DNA of 64,000 nucleotides from a bacterium (GTDB lineage Bacteria; Chloroflexota; Anaerolineae; Caldilineales; Caldilineaceae), in NCBI GenBank assembly GCA_016124945.1, contig WGMT01000088.1, positions 1 through 64,000 on the forward strand, given 5' to 3'. This document shows, one piece after another, positions 44,297 to 53,749 of this stretch. Within the stretch, counting starts at the first letter, position 1. Every line of letters starts with the position of its first letter. Below the pieces are notes generated by a model. That model was not told the origin of the DNA, searched no databases, and saw only the letters and a list, made by a program, of their open reading frames with translations. The position numbers and the translations under genes were made by a program.

Positions 44297-46045
44297 GTGC
44301 AACGATCAGGGGCAGAAGCAGTCGTCAAGTGCTTGGAATGTGAAGGCGTCCAGTTCGTCTTTGGCACGATTGGTCATGCGAATCTGGCCTTTTTTGACGC
44401 GCTGCATGATTCTTCGATTCGGCTAATTGCTATGCCACATGAACAGTTGGCAGCCCACGCCGCCGACGGTTATTACCGTGCATCCCACAAGACAGGTGTC
44501 GTTACAGCGAGTATTGGTCCAGGCCTTGCAAACACTGTTAACGGTGTGATGGATGCGGCGGCTGACTGCTCGGCGATGGTGGTGATTGCCGGGGACACAC
44601 CCACGTCTTATATCGGGACGGACTCTTTTCAGGAGACATCGTTGCACTATGATGCTTCGCAGTTGGAAATCCTGCGCCCGGTTGTCAAACGAGCGTGGCA
44701 GGTGCGCCATCCTTCGACACTAACGCAAGTTGTCTCCCGCGCTTTTAACTATGCCGTCTCTGGGCGGCCTGGCCCTGTGTTGTTAGACGTTCCTTTTGAT
44801 ATTTTCTCAACGGTGCAAGAGTTTGATATCCCCGACACAACCAAACGCCGAGCCAGCAGTTTTCGTAGCCAGGGCGATTCGAGTGAGGTTGAAAGAGCTG
44901 CGGAGTTGCTCTGGCAGGCGCAGCGTCCGCTCCTCTATGCCGGGAATGGGGTCATCCTATCGGAAGCGTCGCAAGAGTTACAGGCGTTGGCCGAGTATTT
45001 GGGTGCACCGATTGCGACCACAATGACCGCGCCAGGGGTGATTCCCACGGATCATCCTCTGTACGGGGGGTTTACCGGCGCGGTGGGGACGCAAACCGGC
45101 AACTGGTTGGCGCAGAATGCCGATGTCGTGCTGGTGATTGGCTCCAGACTTGGCGAAATGGACGCGAATTCCTGGAAACCAGAGTTTTTCTTCCCTGTAC
45201 CCAAGGTTAAGATCCTCCAGATTGACATTGAACCAACCGAAATTGGCAAAACCTACGAGACTGAAGTCGGCATGGTTGGTGATGCGAAAGCCATCCTCAA
45301 GCAGATGATCCAGGCGATGCAAACTTTGGGAGAAGCAAAGGCATGGCAGTCGTCTGCATGGGTACAGGCGTTGCACGAACGGAAGGCAAAGTGGCAGACC
45401 CTGGTGGATTCGGTCAAAAAATCGGATGCGCTGCCGATCGAACTGGCGCGGGTTGTGCATGAGGTGCGGACGGCATTACCACGCGATGGTTATGTCCTGG
45501 CTGGGGTGGGTCCTCGTCACCTTGTGGCGCAGCAGTTTGATATTTTTGAGCCGGGCACTTGCATTATCAACAACGGGCATGGAACGATGGGCTTCTCGCC
45601 AGCGGCAGCTTTGGGCGTCAAATTGGCTCATCCAGACAAAGCGGTTATCAACATTGTGGGCGATGGTGAATTTCGTTCGGTGAGCCAGGTGCTGTTGCCG
45701 GCCGTAGAACATGGGATCAACGTGGTGTGGCTGATCCTCAATAACTATGGGTTTAACATTATTGAGTTGTATCAAAAACGCCACTATGAACGGCTTATTG
45801 GGACCGAATTCAAAATCGAGGGAACAGACCAACCCTTCAACCCTGATTTTAAGGCGATGGCCGAAGCACATGGTGCAGGCGGAATTGTTGTGAACACCAT
45901 CGAAGAGCTACAGAAGGCGCTTGCCACCGCTTTGGCCGCCGACAAGCCCTACGTGCTCGACGTGCGCGTGACTCGGGAACCACGAATTCTAGGCAGTGGA
46001 CAGTGGGATGCCAATCGACTGTTGCCGATTGGCTTTAATCTCTAG
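44297..46045 (+). CDS. Thiamine-diphosphate enzyme, acetolactate-synthase-like
   Basis: About 582 residues from GTG 44297 (GGAG 8 nt upstream); a TTG at 44219 would add 26 unconvincing residues. The three-domain ThDP layout is complete: Pyr domain with the activating E49 in MPHEQLAAHAADGYYRAS and ASIGPGLANTVNG; central domain VLVIGSRLGEMD; PP domain with the diphosphate motif NIVGDGEFRSVS...ILNNYGFNI. It could be a decarboxylase, carboligase or an IolD-like hydrolase. The FQE...DASQLEILRP segment fits ALS-like proteins generally, so the reaction is not assigned. First enzyme gene after the IclR regulator. Confidence 0.85.
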   Translation: MQRSGAEAVVKCLECEGVQFVFGTIGHANLAFFDALHDSSIRLIAMPHEQLAAHAADGYYRASHKTGVVTASIGPGLANTVNGVMDAAADCSAMVVIAGDTPTSYIGTDSFQETSLHYDASQLEILRPVVKRAWQVRHPSTLTQVVSRAFNYAVSGRPGPVLLDVPFDIFSTVQEFDIPDTTKRRASSFRSQGDSSEVERAAELLWQAQRPLLYAGNGVILSEASQELQALAEYLGAPIATTMTAPGVIPTDHPLYGGFTGAVGTQTGNWLAQNADVVLVIGSRLGEMDANSWKPEFFFPVPKVKILQIDIEPTEIGKTYETEVGMVGDAKAILKQMIQAMQTLGEAKAWQSSAWVQALHERKAKWQTLVDSVKKSDALPIELARVVHEVRTALPRDGYVLAGVGPRHLVAQQFDIFEPGTCIINNGHGTMGFSPAAALGVKLAHPDKAVINIVGDGEFRSVSQVLLPAVEHGINVVWLILNNYGFNIIELYQKRHYERLIGTEFKIEGTDQPFNPDFKAMAEAHGAGGIVVNTIEELQKALATALAADKPYVLDVRVTREPRILGSGQWDANRLLPIGFNL

Positions 46046-46076
46046 CACTCACATACGTCTGGTGAAAGAATCGTAC

Positions 46077-46943
46077 ATGCAACTTGCACTTTCTAGTTAC
46101 GAATTCAAAACGAATTCAGTGAACGACCTCGTCTTGATGCTCGCGAATCTGGGCGTAGAGCATGTAGAGCTGTGGCCACATACATTGGACGGCACAACAC
46201 CGGAGCAAGTGCGCCGGATCTTCGACCGGGCCGGCATCAAGGTAAGTTGCGTGAGTGCACAGTCGCGTTATCGACTCAATTCCGAGGAGACAGCCGACGC
46301 GCAGCAGGCGATTTTCAACGCGATTGAGCTGGCTTCATTCTTCGGCGCCGACTTCGTCACCACTTATCTGGGGACCAAACAGCTACAGGATCCCCATGCT
46401 GTACTTGCCTTCTACAAGGAAAATCTGCAACCCTGTCTCGACATGGCAGCACAACATGGCATCACGATTTTGCTTGAGAATATGTTTGATTATCGGCAGG
46501 AAGATCTTAACGGCACAGCGCTCGTACGCACGCCGGAAGGTCTGCGCTCGATCTGCGAGTCGTTCGACGCGGCTACCTTTGGGCTGACATACGATCCGGC
46601 CAACTTCTATCTTGCCGGTGTTGAGTCTTTTCCTTTTGCTTATGAAGCGCTGCACAAGTACATCCGCAATGTGCATGTCAAAGACGCGTACAAGTACGTG
46701 GAATGGTTACATGGCAGTAGAGACGGATTGCCCGTATGGCCTGATTCGATCACGGGCCTCTATGTCAGCGTCCCCCCCGGCAAGGGCGCAGTGAACTGGC
46801 ATGCAATTCTGCACCGGCTACACCATGATCAGTACGCCGGCTTCTTAACCGTTGACATCCTCACAACCCCCAGTGGCTTTCAATCTGCATACCGAGAGAC
46901 AGTTCAGTACCTTCAGTCGTTGCTGCAAGAGCAGAACGGCTAG
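46077..46943 (+). CDS. Sugar phosphate isomerase/epimerase (TIM barrel)
   Basis: About 288 residues from ATG 46077 (MQLALSSYEFKTNSVNDLVL). Features of the xylose-isomerase-like family are GVEHVELWPHTLDG, FFGADFVTTYLGTK, ITILLENMFDYRQED (metal Glu), FGLTYDPANFYLAG (Asp), YIRNVHVKDAYKYV (His-x-Lys-Asp) and FLTVDILTTPSGF. Relatives act as epimerases or inosose dehydratases. It begins 32 nt after the ThDP enzyme gene. Confidence 0.85.
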   Translation: MQLALSSYEFKTNSVNDLVLMLANLGVEHVELWPHTLDGTTPEQVRRIFDRAGIKVSCVSAQSRYRLNSEETADAQQAIFNAIELASFFGADFVTTYLGTKQLQDPHAVLAFYKENLQPCLDMAAQHGITILLENMFDYRQEDLNGTALVRTPEGLRSICESFDAATFGLTYDPANFYLAGVESFPFAYEALHKYIRNVHVKDAYKYVEWLHGSRDGLPVWPDSITGLYVSVPPGKGAVNWHAILHRLHHDQYAGFLTVDILTTPSGFQSAYRETVQYLQSLLQEQNG

Positions 46944-47043
46944 AGTCGGCACTCATCGTAGGAGGTTGCCTATCGATCGTATAGCCTTTCGGTCGATTCA
47001 ATCGTCATCGAACATTACATTGTCTATCTGAGGAGGTAGGGAA

Positions 47044-48732
47044 ATGGCACGCGCTCGATCTTGGCTAGGGAGATTTGTTCTGCTTGGGGTCCTCGTTTTT
47101 GTTTTGGCTGCTTGTGCGGTCTCGCCCAGCACCACCACACCCGCTGTCGATTCTGAGAACCAACCCGCTGCTACAGCAAGTGAAGAAATGTCATCAGAAC
47201 CGATGGATTTAACGGTTGGGGATGTCTTCTTCTACAATCTGGGTTTTGATCCACCTTTGGTTGCCTCATTCTTCGAGTACCGTGTCGCTTCGCAGCTCTA
47301 TGACAGACTCACCGCTTGGGATGGTCAAGCGTTGGCTGGGGGCGGGGCTGCCACGCCGGCACCAAGTGTTGCCGAGTCATGGACTCTTTCAGACGATGGA
47401 CTGGAATATATTTTCACGATCCGCTCAGGCATCGAGTTTTCATCAGGTCGCCCGCTAACTGCATCATCTGTGAAAGCTTCGTTTGAACGAACCATTGCTG
47501 TGCTTGAAACGGCAGGGACAATCTCCCGATTTGGCTGGCTAACTTCGGTTACCGGCATGGAAGCGCCCGACGACAGTACCTTCGTGCTGACACTGGCAGA
47601 GCCGTATGCACCACTGCTTGCGGCCCTGGCGTCGGTGAACTTCGGCATTGTTGACGTAGAAGAAGCAATGGCCAATGAAGTTGACGGCGACCGTGGCGCA
47701 GCCTGGATGGCGCAGCACTCAGCAGGCAGTGGTCCTTTTGTCTTTGAAGAATTTACGCCTGAACAGCGACTGGTCTTACGACGCAGCCCCACCTACTGGG
47801 GCGGCTTTGACAATGTCCAACCGGCATTTGAACGGGTGATCTTCGCCCACATTCCTGAAAATGCGACACGTGAGCTGATGATCGGCTCCGGCGAATTGGA
47901 CATTGCCTTAGGCCTCGATCCAACCTCGCTCACTGTGCTGGCAACAAACAGCAATGTCCGGGTTGAACAGTTCCCGACCCTACAAACATGCAACTTCCTG
48001 GTTGATTTGCGTGCAGAGCAGATCGCGACCAATTACCCCAAAGTCTTGCAGGCGCTTCGTTACTCGATTGATTATGAAGGATTCCGCAACATTGTGGCGG
48101 GTGGACTGGCGCAAGTTCGTCTGACGAACTTCCTCCCAGGCATGGCCGGCTACGACGCGGCACAGGACAGCGCCTATACATTTGACCCAGAGAAAGCGAA
48201 AGCGCTCCTGGCCGAAGCAGGTTATGCCGATGGTTTCGAGGTGACGATCCAGAGCCGTCCTGGCGGTTGTGGCTCGGTGAGCTATGCCAGAGCGTCAGAG
48301 TTCTGGCAGCAAAATCTGGCTGAGGTTGGAATTACGGCGCAGATCATCGAGACAACCGGCGCCAATTTCTGGGGTTCGATTATCGAAGGCACCTTCCGCG
48401 ACTATGGCTTGAGTGTAGTCGGTGCAACCTTCCTCGATGCCGACCAGCCGGCCACGGTACGTGCCGTACAGGAATCGCAACTGCTGGGCTGGAAGGAGAT
48501 CAATGCCGAGGCGGCCACCCGCGCCGAGGAATTGACCACACAAGGACGGGCAGAATCGGATCCTGCGGCGCGGCAAGCCATCTACGCAGAGATTGCGCAA
48601 CTGATGCTGGATTCTTCGCCCTACATTACATTCCTGCAAGTACAGGATGCGGTGACCGTCGAAAGCTCGTTGAGCGGCCTGGTGTCTGTGCCGGGCTTCT
48701 TCCCGATTGAACTACGCTATGTGAACAAGTAG
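47044..48732 (+). CDS. ABC transporter substrate-binding protein, family 5, lipoprotein
   Basis: This 562-residue receptor has a Sec lipoprotein signal MARARSWLGRFVLLGVLVFV-LAAC (no twin arginine, unlike the two other receptors in the window). The family core shows YIFTIRSGIEFSSGRPLTAS and NVRVEQFPTLQTCNFLVDLR; the C-terminal half has GFEVTIQSRPGGCG. A textbook Shine-Dalgarno sequence (AGGAGGTAGGGAA) precedes ATG 47044. Its two permease genes follow, after a 17-bp hairpin. Confidence 0.93.
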   Translation: MARARSWLGRFVLLGVLVFVLAACAVSPSTTTPAVDSENQPAATASEEMSSEPMDLTVGDVFFYNLGFDPPLVASFFEYRVASQLYDRLTAWDGQALAGGGAATPAPSVAESWTLSDDGLEYIFTIRSGIEFSSGRPLTASSVKASFERTIAVLETAGTISRFGWLTSVTGMEAPDDSTFVLTLAEPYAPLLAALASVNFGIVDVEEAMANEVDGDRGAAWMAQHSAGSGPFVFEEFTPEQRLVLRRSPTYWGGFDNVQPAFERVIFAHIPENATRELMIGSGELDIALGLDPTSLTVLATNSNVRVEQFPTLQTCNFLVDLRAEQIATNYPKVLQALRYSIDYEGFRNIVAGGLAQVRLTNFLPGMAGYDAAQDSAYTFDPEKAKALLAEAGYADGFEVTIQSRPGGCGSVSYARASEFWQQNLAEVGITAQIIETTGANFWGSIIEGTFRDYGLSVVGATFLDADQPATVRAVQESQLLGWKEINAEAATRAEELTTQGRAESDPAARQAIYAEIAQLMLDSSPYITFLQVQDAVTVESSLSGLVSVPGFFPIELRYVNK

Positions 48733-48787
48733 CCGTCCTGAATTGGGATTCACGGCGTTGTTCATTCAGGTAGGTTGAGCCAGAATC

Positions 48788-48834
48788 TTCACACTCTTGC
48801 ATGTATGCAGTTTTGTGACATGCAAGAGTGTGAA
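48788..48834. terminator. Perfect 17-bp hairpin between receptor and permease genes
   Basis: TTCACACTCTTGCATGT at 48788-48804 pairs exactly with 48818-48834; the loop is 13 nt. There is no T tract, so it more likely pauses or attenuates transcription, or protects the receptor mRNA 3' end, giving more receptor than permease. Confidence 0.85.
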
Positions 48835-48866
48835 CTATCTATTCAATTCGCCAAAGACGAGCGCAC

Positions 48867-49880
48867 ATGGCCTCTTTCATCTTACGTCGCTTGATGCTAC
48901 AGATCTTCGTCTTGTTTGGTCTGTCGTTGCTGACCTTCATTTTAATGTTCTACCTGCCCGGCGATCCTGCCGCTTCACTGGCTGTCAGTTCGGGCAGTGC
49001 GTTGAGCAGAGATACTGTAGAGATGTTTCGGGAGCGCTGGGGGCTGGATCGTCCGTTCCATGAGCAGTACCTGACCTATGTGGGCAACATCTTGCGCGGC
49101 AACTTAGGGATGTCGTTAGCAACAAATCGCCCGATTGTGGATGAGTTGCGTATGTTCTTCCCGGCAACCCTGGAATTGGCGTTGGCTGCCGGCCTGATCG
49201 CCTTTGTGGCCGGTGTGCCTGCTGGTATTATGTCGGCCGTCTGGCGCAATTCATGGATCGATCACACTGTTCGCGTTATCTCATTGTTTGGCGTCTCCAT
49301 GCCGATCTTCTGGGTGGCCATTCTTTGCCTATACCTCTTCTACTTTCAATTGGGCTGGTTCCCGGCGGCCCAGCGCATCGGGCTGACCATGTCCCCGCCG
49401 CCAACCGTTACTGGACTTTACACGGTTGACAGCATCTTTGCCGGTGATTGGCGGCTTCTACGCGTGTCGATACACCATCTGATCCTGCCGTCTGCGCTGC
49501 TGGCTTTTTCTGCGGTGGGATTGATTGCTCGCATTACCCGCGGCAGTATGCTTGAGGTGTTGAGCACAGACTATGTGCGCACAGCCCGCGCCAAAGGGCT
49601 GCCACAGATCTCTGTGCTGTTTCGCCACGCCCTACGCAATGCCATGATTCCCACGATGACAGCACTAGGCTTGTTGATTGGGAGTCTGTTGTCGGGCGCG
49701 GTGTTGACTGAAACAATCTTCGCCTGGCCTGGGATCGGACGGTTTGCCGTGCAGTCAATCTTTGCCCTTGACCGTCCCGTGGTGATCGCCGTAACGCTGT
49801 TGATTGGGGTGGTCTACTCGTTTGTCAATCTTGGTGTTGATATTATCGTAGCCTATCTCGATCCACGGGTGACCTACTAA
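48867..49880 (+). CDS. ABC transporter permease, DppB type
   Basis: This 337-residue permease begins MASFILRRLMLQIFVLFGLS, with YLPGDPAASLAVS, RWGLDRPFHEQYLTYVGNIL and EAA loop YVRTARAKGLPQISVLFRHALRNA. Its TAA shares one base with the ATG of the next permease gene (TAATG). No ATPase gene is present in the cluster. Confidence 0.94.
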   Translation: MASFILRRLMLQIFVLFGLSLLTFILMFYLPGDPAASLAVSSGSALSRDTVEMFRERWGLDRPFHEQYLTYVGNILRGNLGMSLATNRPIVDELRMFFPATLELALAAGLIAFVAGVPAGIMSAVWRNSWIDHTVRVISLFGVSMPIFWVAILCLYLFYFQLGWFPAAQRIGLTMSPPPTVTGLYTVDSIFAGDWRLLRVSIHHLILPSALLAFSAVGLIARITRGSMLEVLSTDYVRTARAKGLPQISVLFRHALRNAMIPTMTALGLLIGSLLSGAVLTETIFAWPGIGRFAVQSIFALDRPVVIAVTLLIGVVYSFVNLGVDIIVAYLDPRVTY

Positions 49881-50794
49881 TGCAGATTCCAGCGTTGAAC
49901 TCTGGTGCGCAGCACACAAAGCCGATCCCGGCGAAGTCCAGCACGTCGCGCAGCGTGTGGCATCGGATCCGCCGAACTTTGCGATCACAGCCAACCGGCG
50001 CGATCGGGCTTGTTATCCTGTTAATCTATGTGGTCGTGACCTTATTGGGTGACTTCATTGCGCCCTATGGTTACGAAAAAATGGGGGTTGGCCCCATCCT
50101 TGCACCGCCAACGCTGGCGCATCCTTTTGGCACAGACGATTTTGGGCGCGATATTTTCAGCCGCGTGATTATCGGTGGCCGGATTAGCCTGCGGGTGGGC
50201 TTAATTGTCGTTGTAGTGGCGGGCAGTATCGGCTCGGTGATCGGTTTAATCAGCGGATTCTACGGCGGGTGGATCGACGAAGTGGTCATGCGCATCACCG
50301 ACATCTTTCTGGCTGTGCCGTCTTTGGTGCTTGCGCTGGCGATTGCCACGGCGATGGGACCCAGCATCGAGAATGCCATTATCGGGATTGCCGCTGTTCG
50401 GTGGACCACCTACGCCCGTTTGATGCGCAGCAGTGTGTTGGTTGAGAAAATGCAGGACTATGCACTGTCGGCGCGCGCCGTTGGCGTGCCTACCTGGCAG
50501 ATCCTGTTTCGGCATTTGCTGCCCAACAGCTATACACCTGTCCTTGTACAGGCAACACTGGACTTTGGCATGGCGATCCTGTTGGCGGCAGGGTTGAGCT
50601 TTGTTGGCGCTGGGGCACAGCCACCAACACCGGAATGGGGGGCGTTGGTCTCATCGGGGCGCAAATTTGTACAATCGGCCTGGTGGGTTGCTACCTTCCC
50701 TGGCCTGGCGATTTTCGGCGCCGTGCTCTCGTTCAATCTGGTAGGGGACGCGCTGCGCGATGCACTGGATCCCAGGTTGCGGCATGAGTCTTAA
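49880..50794 (+). CDS. ABC transporter permease, DppC type
   Basis: This 304-residue permease has a charged N-terminal tail, then YVVVTLLGDFIAPYGYEKMG, the HPFGTDDFGRDIFSRVIIGG motif and EAA loop YALSARAVGVPTWQILFRHLLPN. It forms the import channel with the preceding gene product and is translationally coupled to it. Confidence 0.94.
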   Translation: MQIPALNSGAQHTKPIPAKSSTSRSVWHRIRRTLRSQPTGAIGLVILLIYVVVTLLGDFIAPYGYEKMGVGPILAPPTLAHPFGTDDFGRDIFSRVIIGGRISLRVGLIVVVVAGSIGSVIGLISGFYGGWIDEVVMRITDIFLAVPSLVLALAIATAMGPSIENAIIGIAAVRWTTYARLMRSSVLVEKMQDYALSARAVGVPTWQILFRHLLPNSYTPVLVQATLDFGMAILLAAGLSFVGAGAQPPTPEWGALVSSGRKFVQSAWWVATFPGLAIFGAVLSFNLVGDALRDALDPRLRHES

Positions 50795-50841
50795 TTCAGT
50801 CATCCTAACAAAACCACAATCACCATTGGCATAGGAATGAT

Positions 50842-52272
50842 ATGGCATCAAACCTGTTGGCCGGCGTAGGACGCGTCAACATCACCCCACCCCTGGGTGT
50901 GGACATTATGGGAACCTCGCGGCGCTGGCAACATGCCCAGGGCATCCACGAGGATCTGCTGGCGACTTGTCTTGTGTTGCGGGCGGAGGCAACTTGTGTG
51001 GTTTTGGTCTCTTGTGATCTTCTCGTGATCCCCGATCCCACGGCTCAGGAGTGGCGCACGCGCATTGCCCAGATCGTAGGCACAGAGCCAGGCTGTGTGC
51101 TGCTCGGCTGTACCCACACACACAATGGGCCGGCGACTTCACCCCACATGCCCAAAATTGGCGGCGATCAAACGAGCCTGAATGCTGCCGAACACGCTTA
51201 TATCGCCCATCTCGGCCATCAACTGGAGAGCGCGGCGTTTGCTGCCACTTCAGCTTTGAAACCGGCGCGCCTTGCCGCGGGCGTCGGCAAAGCGGATCTC
51301 AACATCAACCGCAGAGAGATGCTGCCCGACGGGCGCACCGTCATCGGGCGGAATATTGATGGTCCTTGCGATGAGGATGTGAGTGTGTTGCGCATCGACA
51401 CAGAGGACGGCGCGCCGCTGGCCGCAGTGGTCACCTACACCTCGCATCCTGTCATCTCACCCCATAGTCACCTCATCAGCCCAGATTTTGTGGGATCAAC
51501 CCGGCGCGTCGTTGAACAACTGACCAGCGCGCCACTCTTGTTTTTCACAGGCGCCGCCGGGAACATCAACAACCGCAATTATCTCGAAACAGATTTACGA
51601 ATTGTCGAGCGTGTAGGCCGTCAACTCGGCTGTGAGGCAGCACGTGTCTTCCTGGGGTTGAAACCACAGCCGACTGAAGTCAGACCAGATTTCATCCAGT
51701 CTGTATCCAGCTTGAAGATTTACCCAGAGGTGCCGGTTGACGAACCAGCCATCCGCTGTATGGCTGTAGCCAATGCTGATCTTCAGCTAGACCTTGAGCC
51801 TTTGCCGACTGTCGAAGAAGCCGAACAGATTGCCGCGGAAAAACAACGGATCGTGACGAAATTGACAGAGGAAGGCGCCGAGAAGACAGCCATCAATCCT
51901 GCCATTTATCAGTGGCTGTGGGCGCAATCTACGCTGAACGGCATGCGCACAGGTGCAGCGCCGACGTCGATTCACGCCGAGATTCAGGTGATGCGCATAA
52001 ACGACATAGCCCTGGTGGCTGTGCCTGGGGAAGCGTTCGTTGAAATCGCATTACAGGTAAAAGCCCAGTCGCCTGCCGTCACCACCATTTTCGTTGGGTA
52101 TGCCAACGGCGCGATTGGTTATATCCCCATGCGCGAGGATTACACACGGGGTGGCTATGAAGTGCGTGAGGCCCACAAAGGGTATGGTCTCCCGGCAGCC
52201 CTGGGGCGCGGTTCAGCAGAACAGATCGTCGACACCTGCTTGCAGTTGCTGCGCGAACTATGGGAACAGTAA
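50842..52272 (+). CDS. Neutral/alkaline ceramidase-family hydrolase, cytoplasmic, lacking the ceramidase serine
   Basis: This 476-residue protein is related to neutral ceramidase (N-terminal catalytic fold). It begins VGRVNITPPLGVDIMGTSRR and has the zinc pair H92/H94 in LLGCTHTHNGP. In true ceramidases the catalytic serine is in a GDVSPN-type motif; here the equivalent place (near 236) reads FFTGAAGNINN, without serine. There is no signal peptide and no C-terminal Ig-like domain, both present in secreted ceramidases. It may therefore cleave a small cytoplasmic amide or ester by another mechanism. One of two such genes in this cluster; 45 nt downstream of the permease gene. Confidence 0.82.
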   Translation: MASNLLAGVGRVNITPPLGVDIMGTSRRWQHAQGIHEDLLATCLVLRAEATCVVLVSCDLLVIPDPTAQEWRTRIAQIVGTEPGCVLLGCTHTHNGPATSPHMPKIGGDQTSLNAAEHAYIAHLGHQLESAAFAATSALKPARLAAGVGKADLNINRREMLPDGRTVIGRNIDGPCDEDVSVLRIDTEDGAPLAAVVTYTSHPVISPHSHLISPDFVGSTRRVVEQLTSAPLLFFTGAAGNINNRNYLETDLRIVERVGRQLGCEAARVFLGLKPQPTEVRPDFIQSVSSLKIYPEVPVDEPAIRCMAVANADLQLDLEPLPTVEEAEQIAAEKQRIVTKLTEEGAEKTAINPAIYQWLWAQSTLNGMRTGAAPTSIHAEIQVMRINDIALVAVPGEAFVEIALQVKAQSPAVTTIFVGYANGAIGYIPMREDYTRGGYEVREAHKGYGLPAALGRGSAEQIVDTCLQLLRELWEQ

Positions 52273-52326
52273 AGAGTCAATCAGAACGATCAAACTCGGC
52301 TGAAAAGGCCGGAAGGATGACACCTT

Positions 52327-53709
52327 ATGGCGATGCTGTCTACAAAATCACTGCCTGAACTGAGCGACAACGAGGTGCCTGTTGTCCACACCGAATTGCC
52401 AGGTCCGAAATCGCGTGCGTTGTGGGAGCGGGAACGGATCTACAGTTCACCCGGCCTATCGGCGCTGGCGACCCTGTCACAGCTTGTGTTGGACGAAGGG
52501 TATGGCGCTTTGATCCGCGATGTGGACGGCAACGTCTTTATCGACTTCTCGATGGCCATGATTGGGGTCAGCACAGGCCATCTCCACCCCAAGATCACCG
52601 CCGCCCTCCACGAAGAATTGACGCACTTCCTTCATACCTATGACATGGCAAGCACGGCACGTGTAGAATTCTTTGAGCTTCTGGCTTCCATCATGCCCGA
52701 GCAGTTGCGCATGTTTCAGATGTATAGCGGCGGCACCGAAACCGTTGAAGCCGCGCTGCGTCTGGCCAAATCGGCCACGGGGCGTTATGAATTCATTGGC
52801 CTCTATCGGGGTTTTCATGGCAAGTCGATGGGATCCCTGGGCCTGATGGGTATTGGCTACAAAAATGGCTTTGGTCCGCGTGCGCCTGGCTTCATGCTCA
52901 CCCCCAATGCCTACTGCTACCGCTGCCCCCTGAAACTCACCTATCCAAGTTGTGGCGTCGCCTGTGCCGACATGATCGAAGAGGTCTACGCCAATGAATC
53001 TATGGGGCAGGTGGCCGGTGTGGTGATCGAGCCGATTCAGGGCGCTGGGGGCATTATCGTGCCGCCGGCGGAATTTATGACAAAGATCGCCGACTTCTGC
53101 CGCCGCCAGGGTTTGCTCTTGATCGTAGACGAAATCTTCTCCGGCGGTGGCCGTACCGGCAAGATGTGGTCGTTCGAGCATTTCGATATAGCACCCGACA
53201 TTGTCACCTTGGGCAAGGGGATTGGCTCTGGGTATCCTGTGGGCGTGGTGGCATCTTCTGAACCGGTGATGCGAGAAGCCCCCTGGGCACAACCGGGCGG
53301 CGGATCCACCACCTTTGGTGGAAACAACATGGCGGCGCGGGCGGCCCAGGCCACACTCCAGACGATCCTGGAAGAGGGGCTAAGTGAGCACGCTGCCGCT
53401 CTAGGCGCACACATGCTCACGCGGCTGCGTGAGATGCAGGCTCGTCATCCAATCATGGGGGATGTACGGGGATTGGGGCTTGTCCTTGGGGTTGAGTTTG
53501 TACGCGACCCGGTAACGAAGGAAGTGATTAGTGCACAGGAAGCAGCGTTTCTCTTCCACGCCTGCCTGCGACGTGGCCTCATGTTGCCCACTGCCACATC
53601 CACCTTGCGTATCATGCCGTCGTTGGTGATCAGCCAGGAATTGGCAGACAAGGGGCTGGATATTCTGGAGGAAGGCATCGATGAATTGGAAAAATGGATG
53701 GAAATCTAG
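52327..53709 (+). CDS. Class-III pyridoxal-phosphate aminotransferase with Cys cluster
   Basis: This 460-residue fold-type I aminotransferase has LIRDVDGNVFIDFSMAMIGV, the cofactor-binding YSGGTETVEAALRLAK, GLYRGFHGKS, EPIQGAGGI, the acidic VDEIFSGGGRTG and the Schiff-base lysine K297 in VTLGKGIGSGYP. Family members move amino groups from omega-amines, GABA, amino sugars or taurine-like compounds. A cysteine cluster YCYRCPLKLTYPSCGVAC sits around residues 197-213; it may bind a metal or be structural. It is followed by split ThDP enzyme genes, so the product may be a 2-oxo acid or aldehyde for them. Confidence 0.9.
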   Translation: MAMLSTKSLPELSDNEVPVVHTELPGPKSRALWERERIYSSPGLSALATLSQLVLDEGYGALIRDVDGNVFIDFSMAMIGVSTGHLHPKITAALHEELTHFLHTYDMASTARVEFFELLASIMPEQLRMFQMYSGGTETVEAALRLAKSATGRYEFIGLYRGFHGKSMGSLGLMGIGYKNGFGPRAPGFMLTPNAYCYRCPLKLTYPSCGVACADMIEEVYANESMGQVAGVVIEPIQGAGGIIVPPAEFMTKIADFCRRQGLLLIVDEIFSGGGRTGKMWSFEHFDIAPDIVTLGKGIGSGYPVGVVASSEPVMREAPWAQPGGGSTTFGGNNMAARAAQATLQTILEEGLSEHAAALGAHMLTRLREMQARHPIMGDVRGLGLVLGVEFVRDPVTKEVISAQEAAFLFHACLRRGLMLPTATSTLRIMPSLVISQELADKGLDILEEGIDELEKWMEI

Positions 53710-53749
53710 CGGTGTCTTTGCATCCACAACCGAGATCGGGGGGAATCCT

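Noticed and set aside
44297-46045. Assignment of the long ThDP enzyme as sulfoacetaldehyde acetyltransferase
   Set aside because: The activating motif (MPHEQLAAHAADGY) and FQE segment look acetolactate-synthase-like; no feature specific to that enzyme could be seen.
46944-47043. Weak symmetric ATCGATCG / CGGTCGAT motif before the third receptor gene
   Set aside because: Short and imperfect; not distinguishable from chance.
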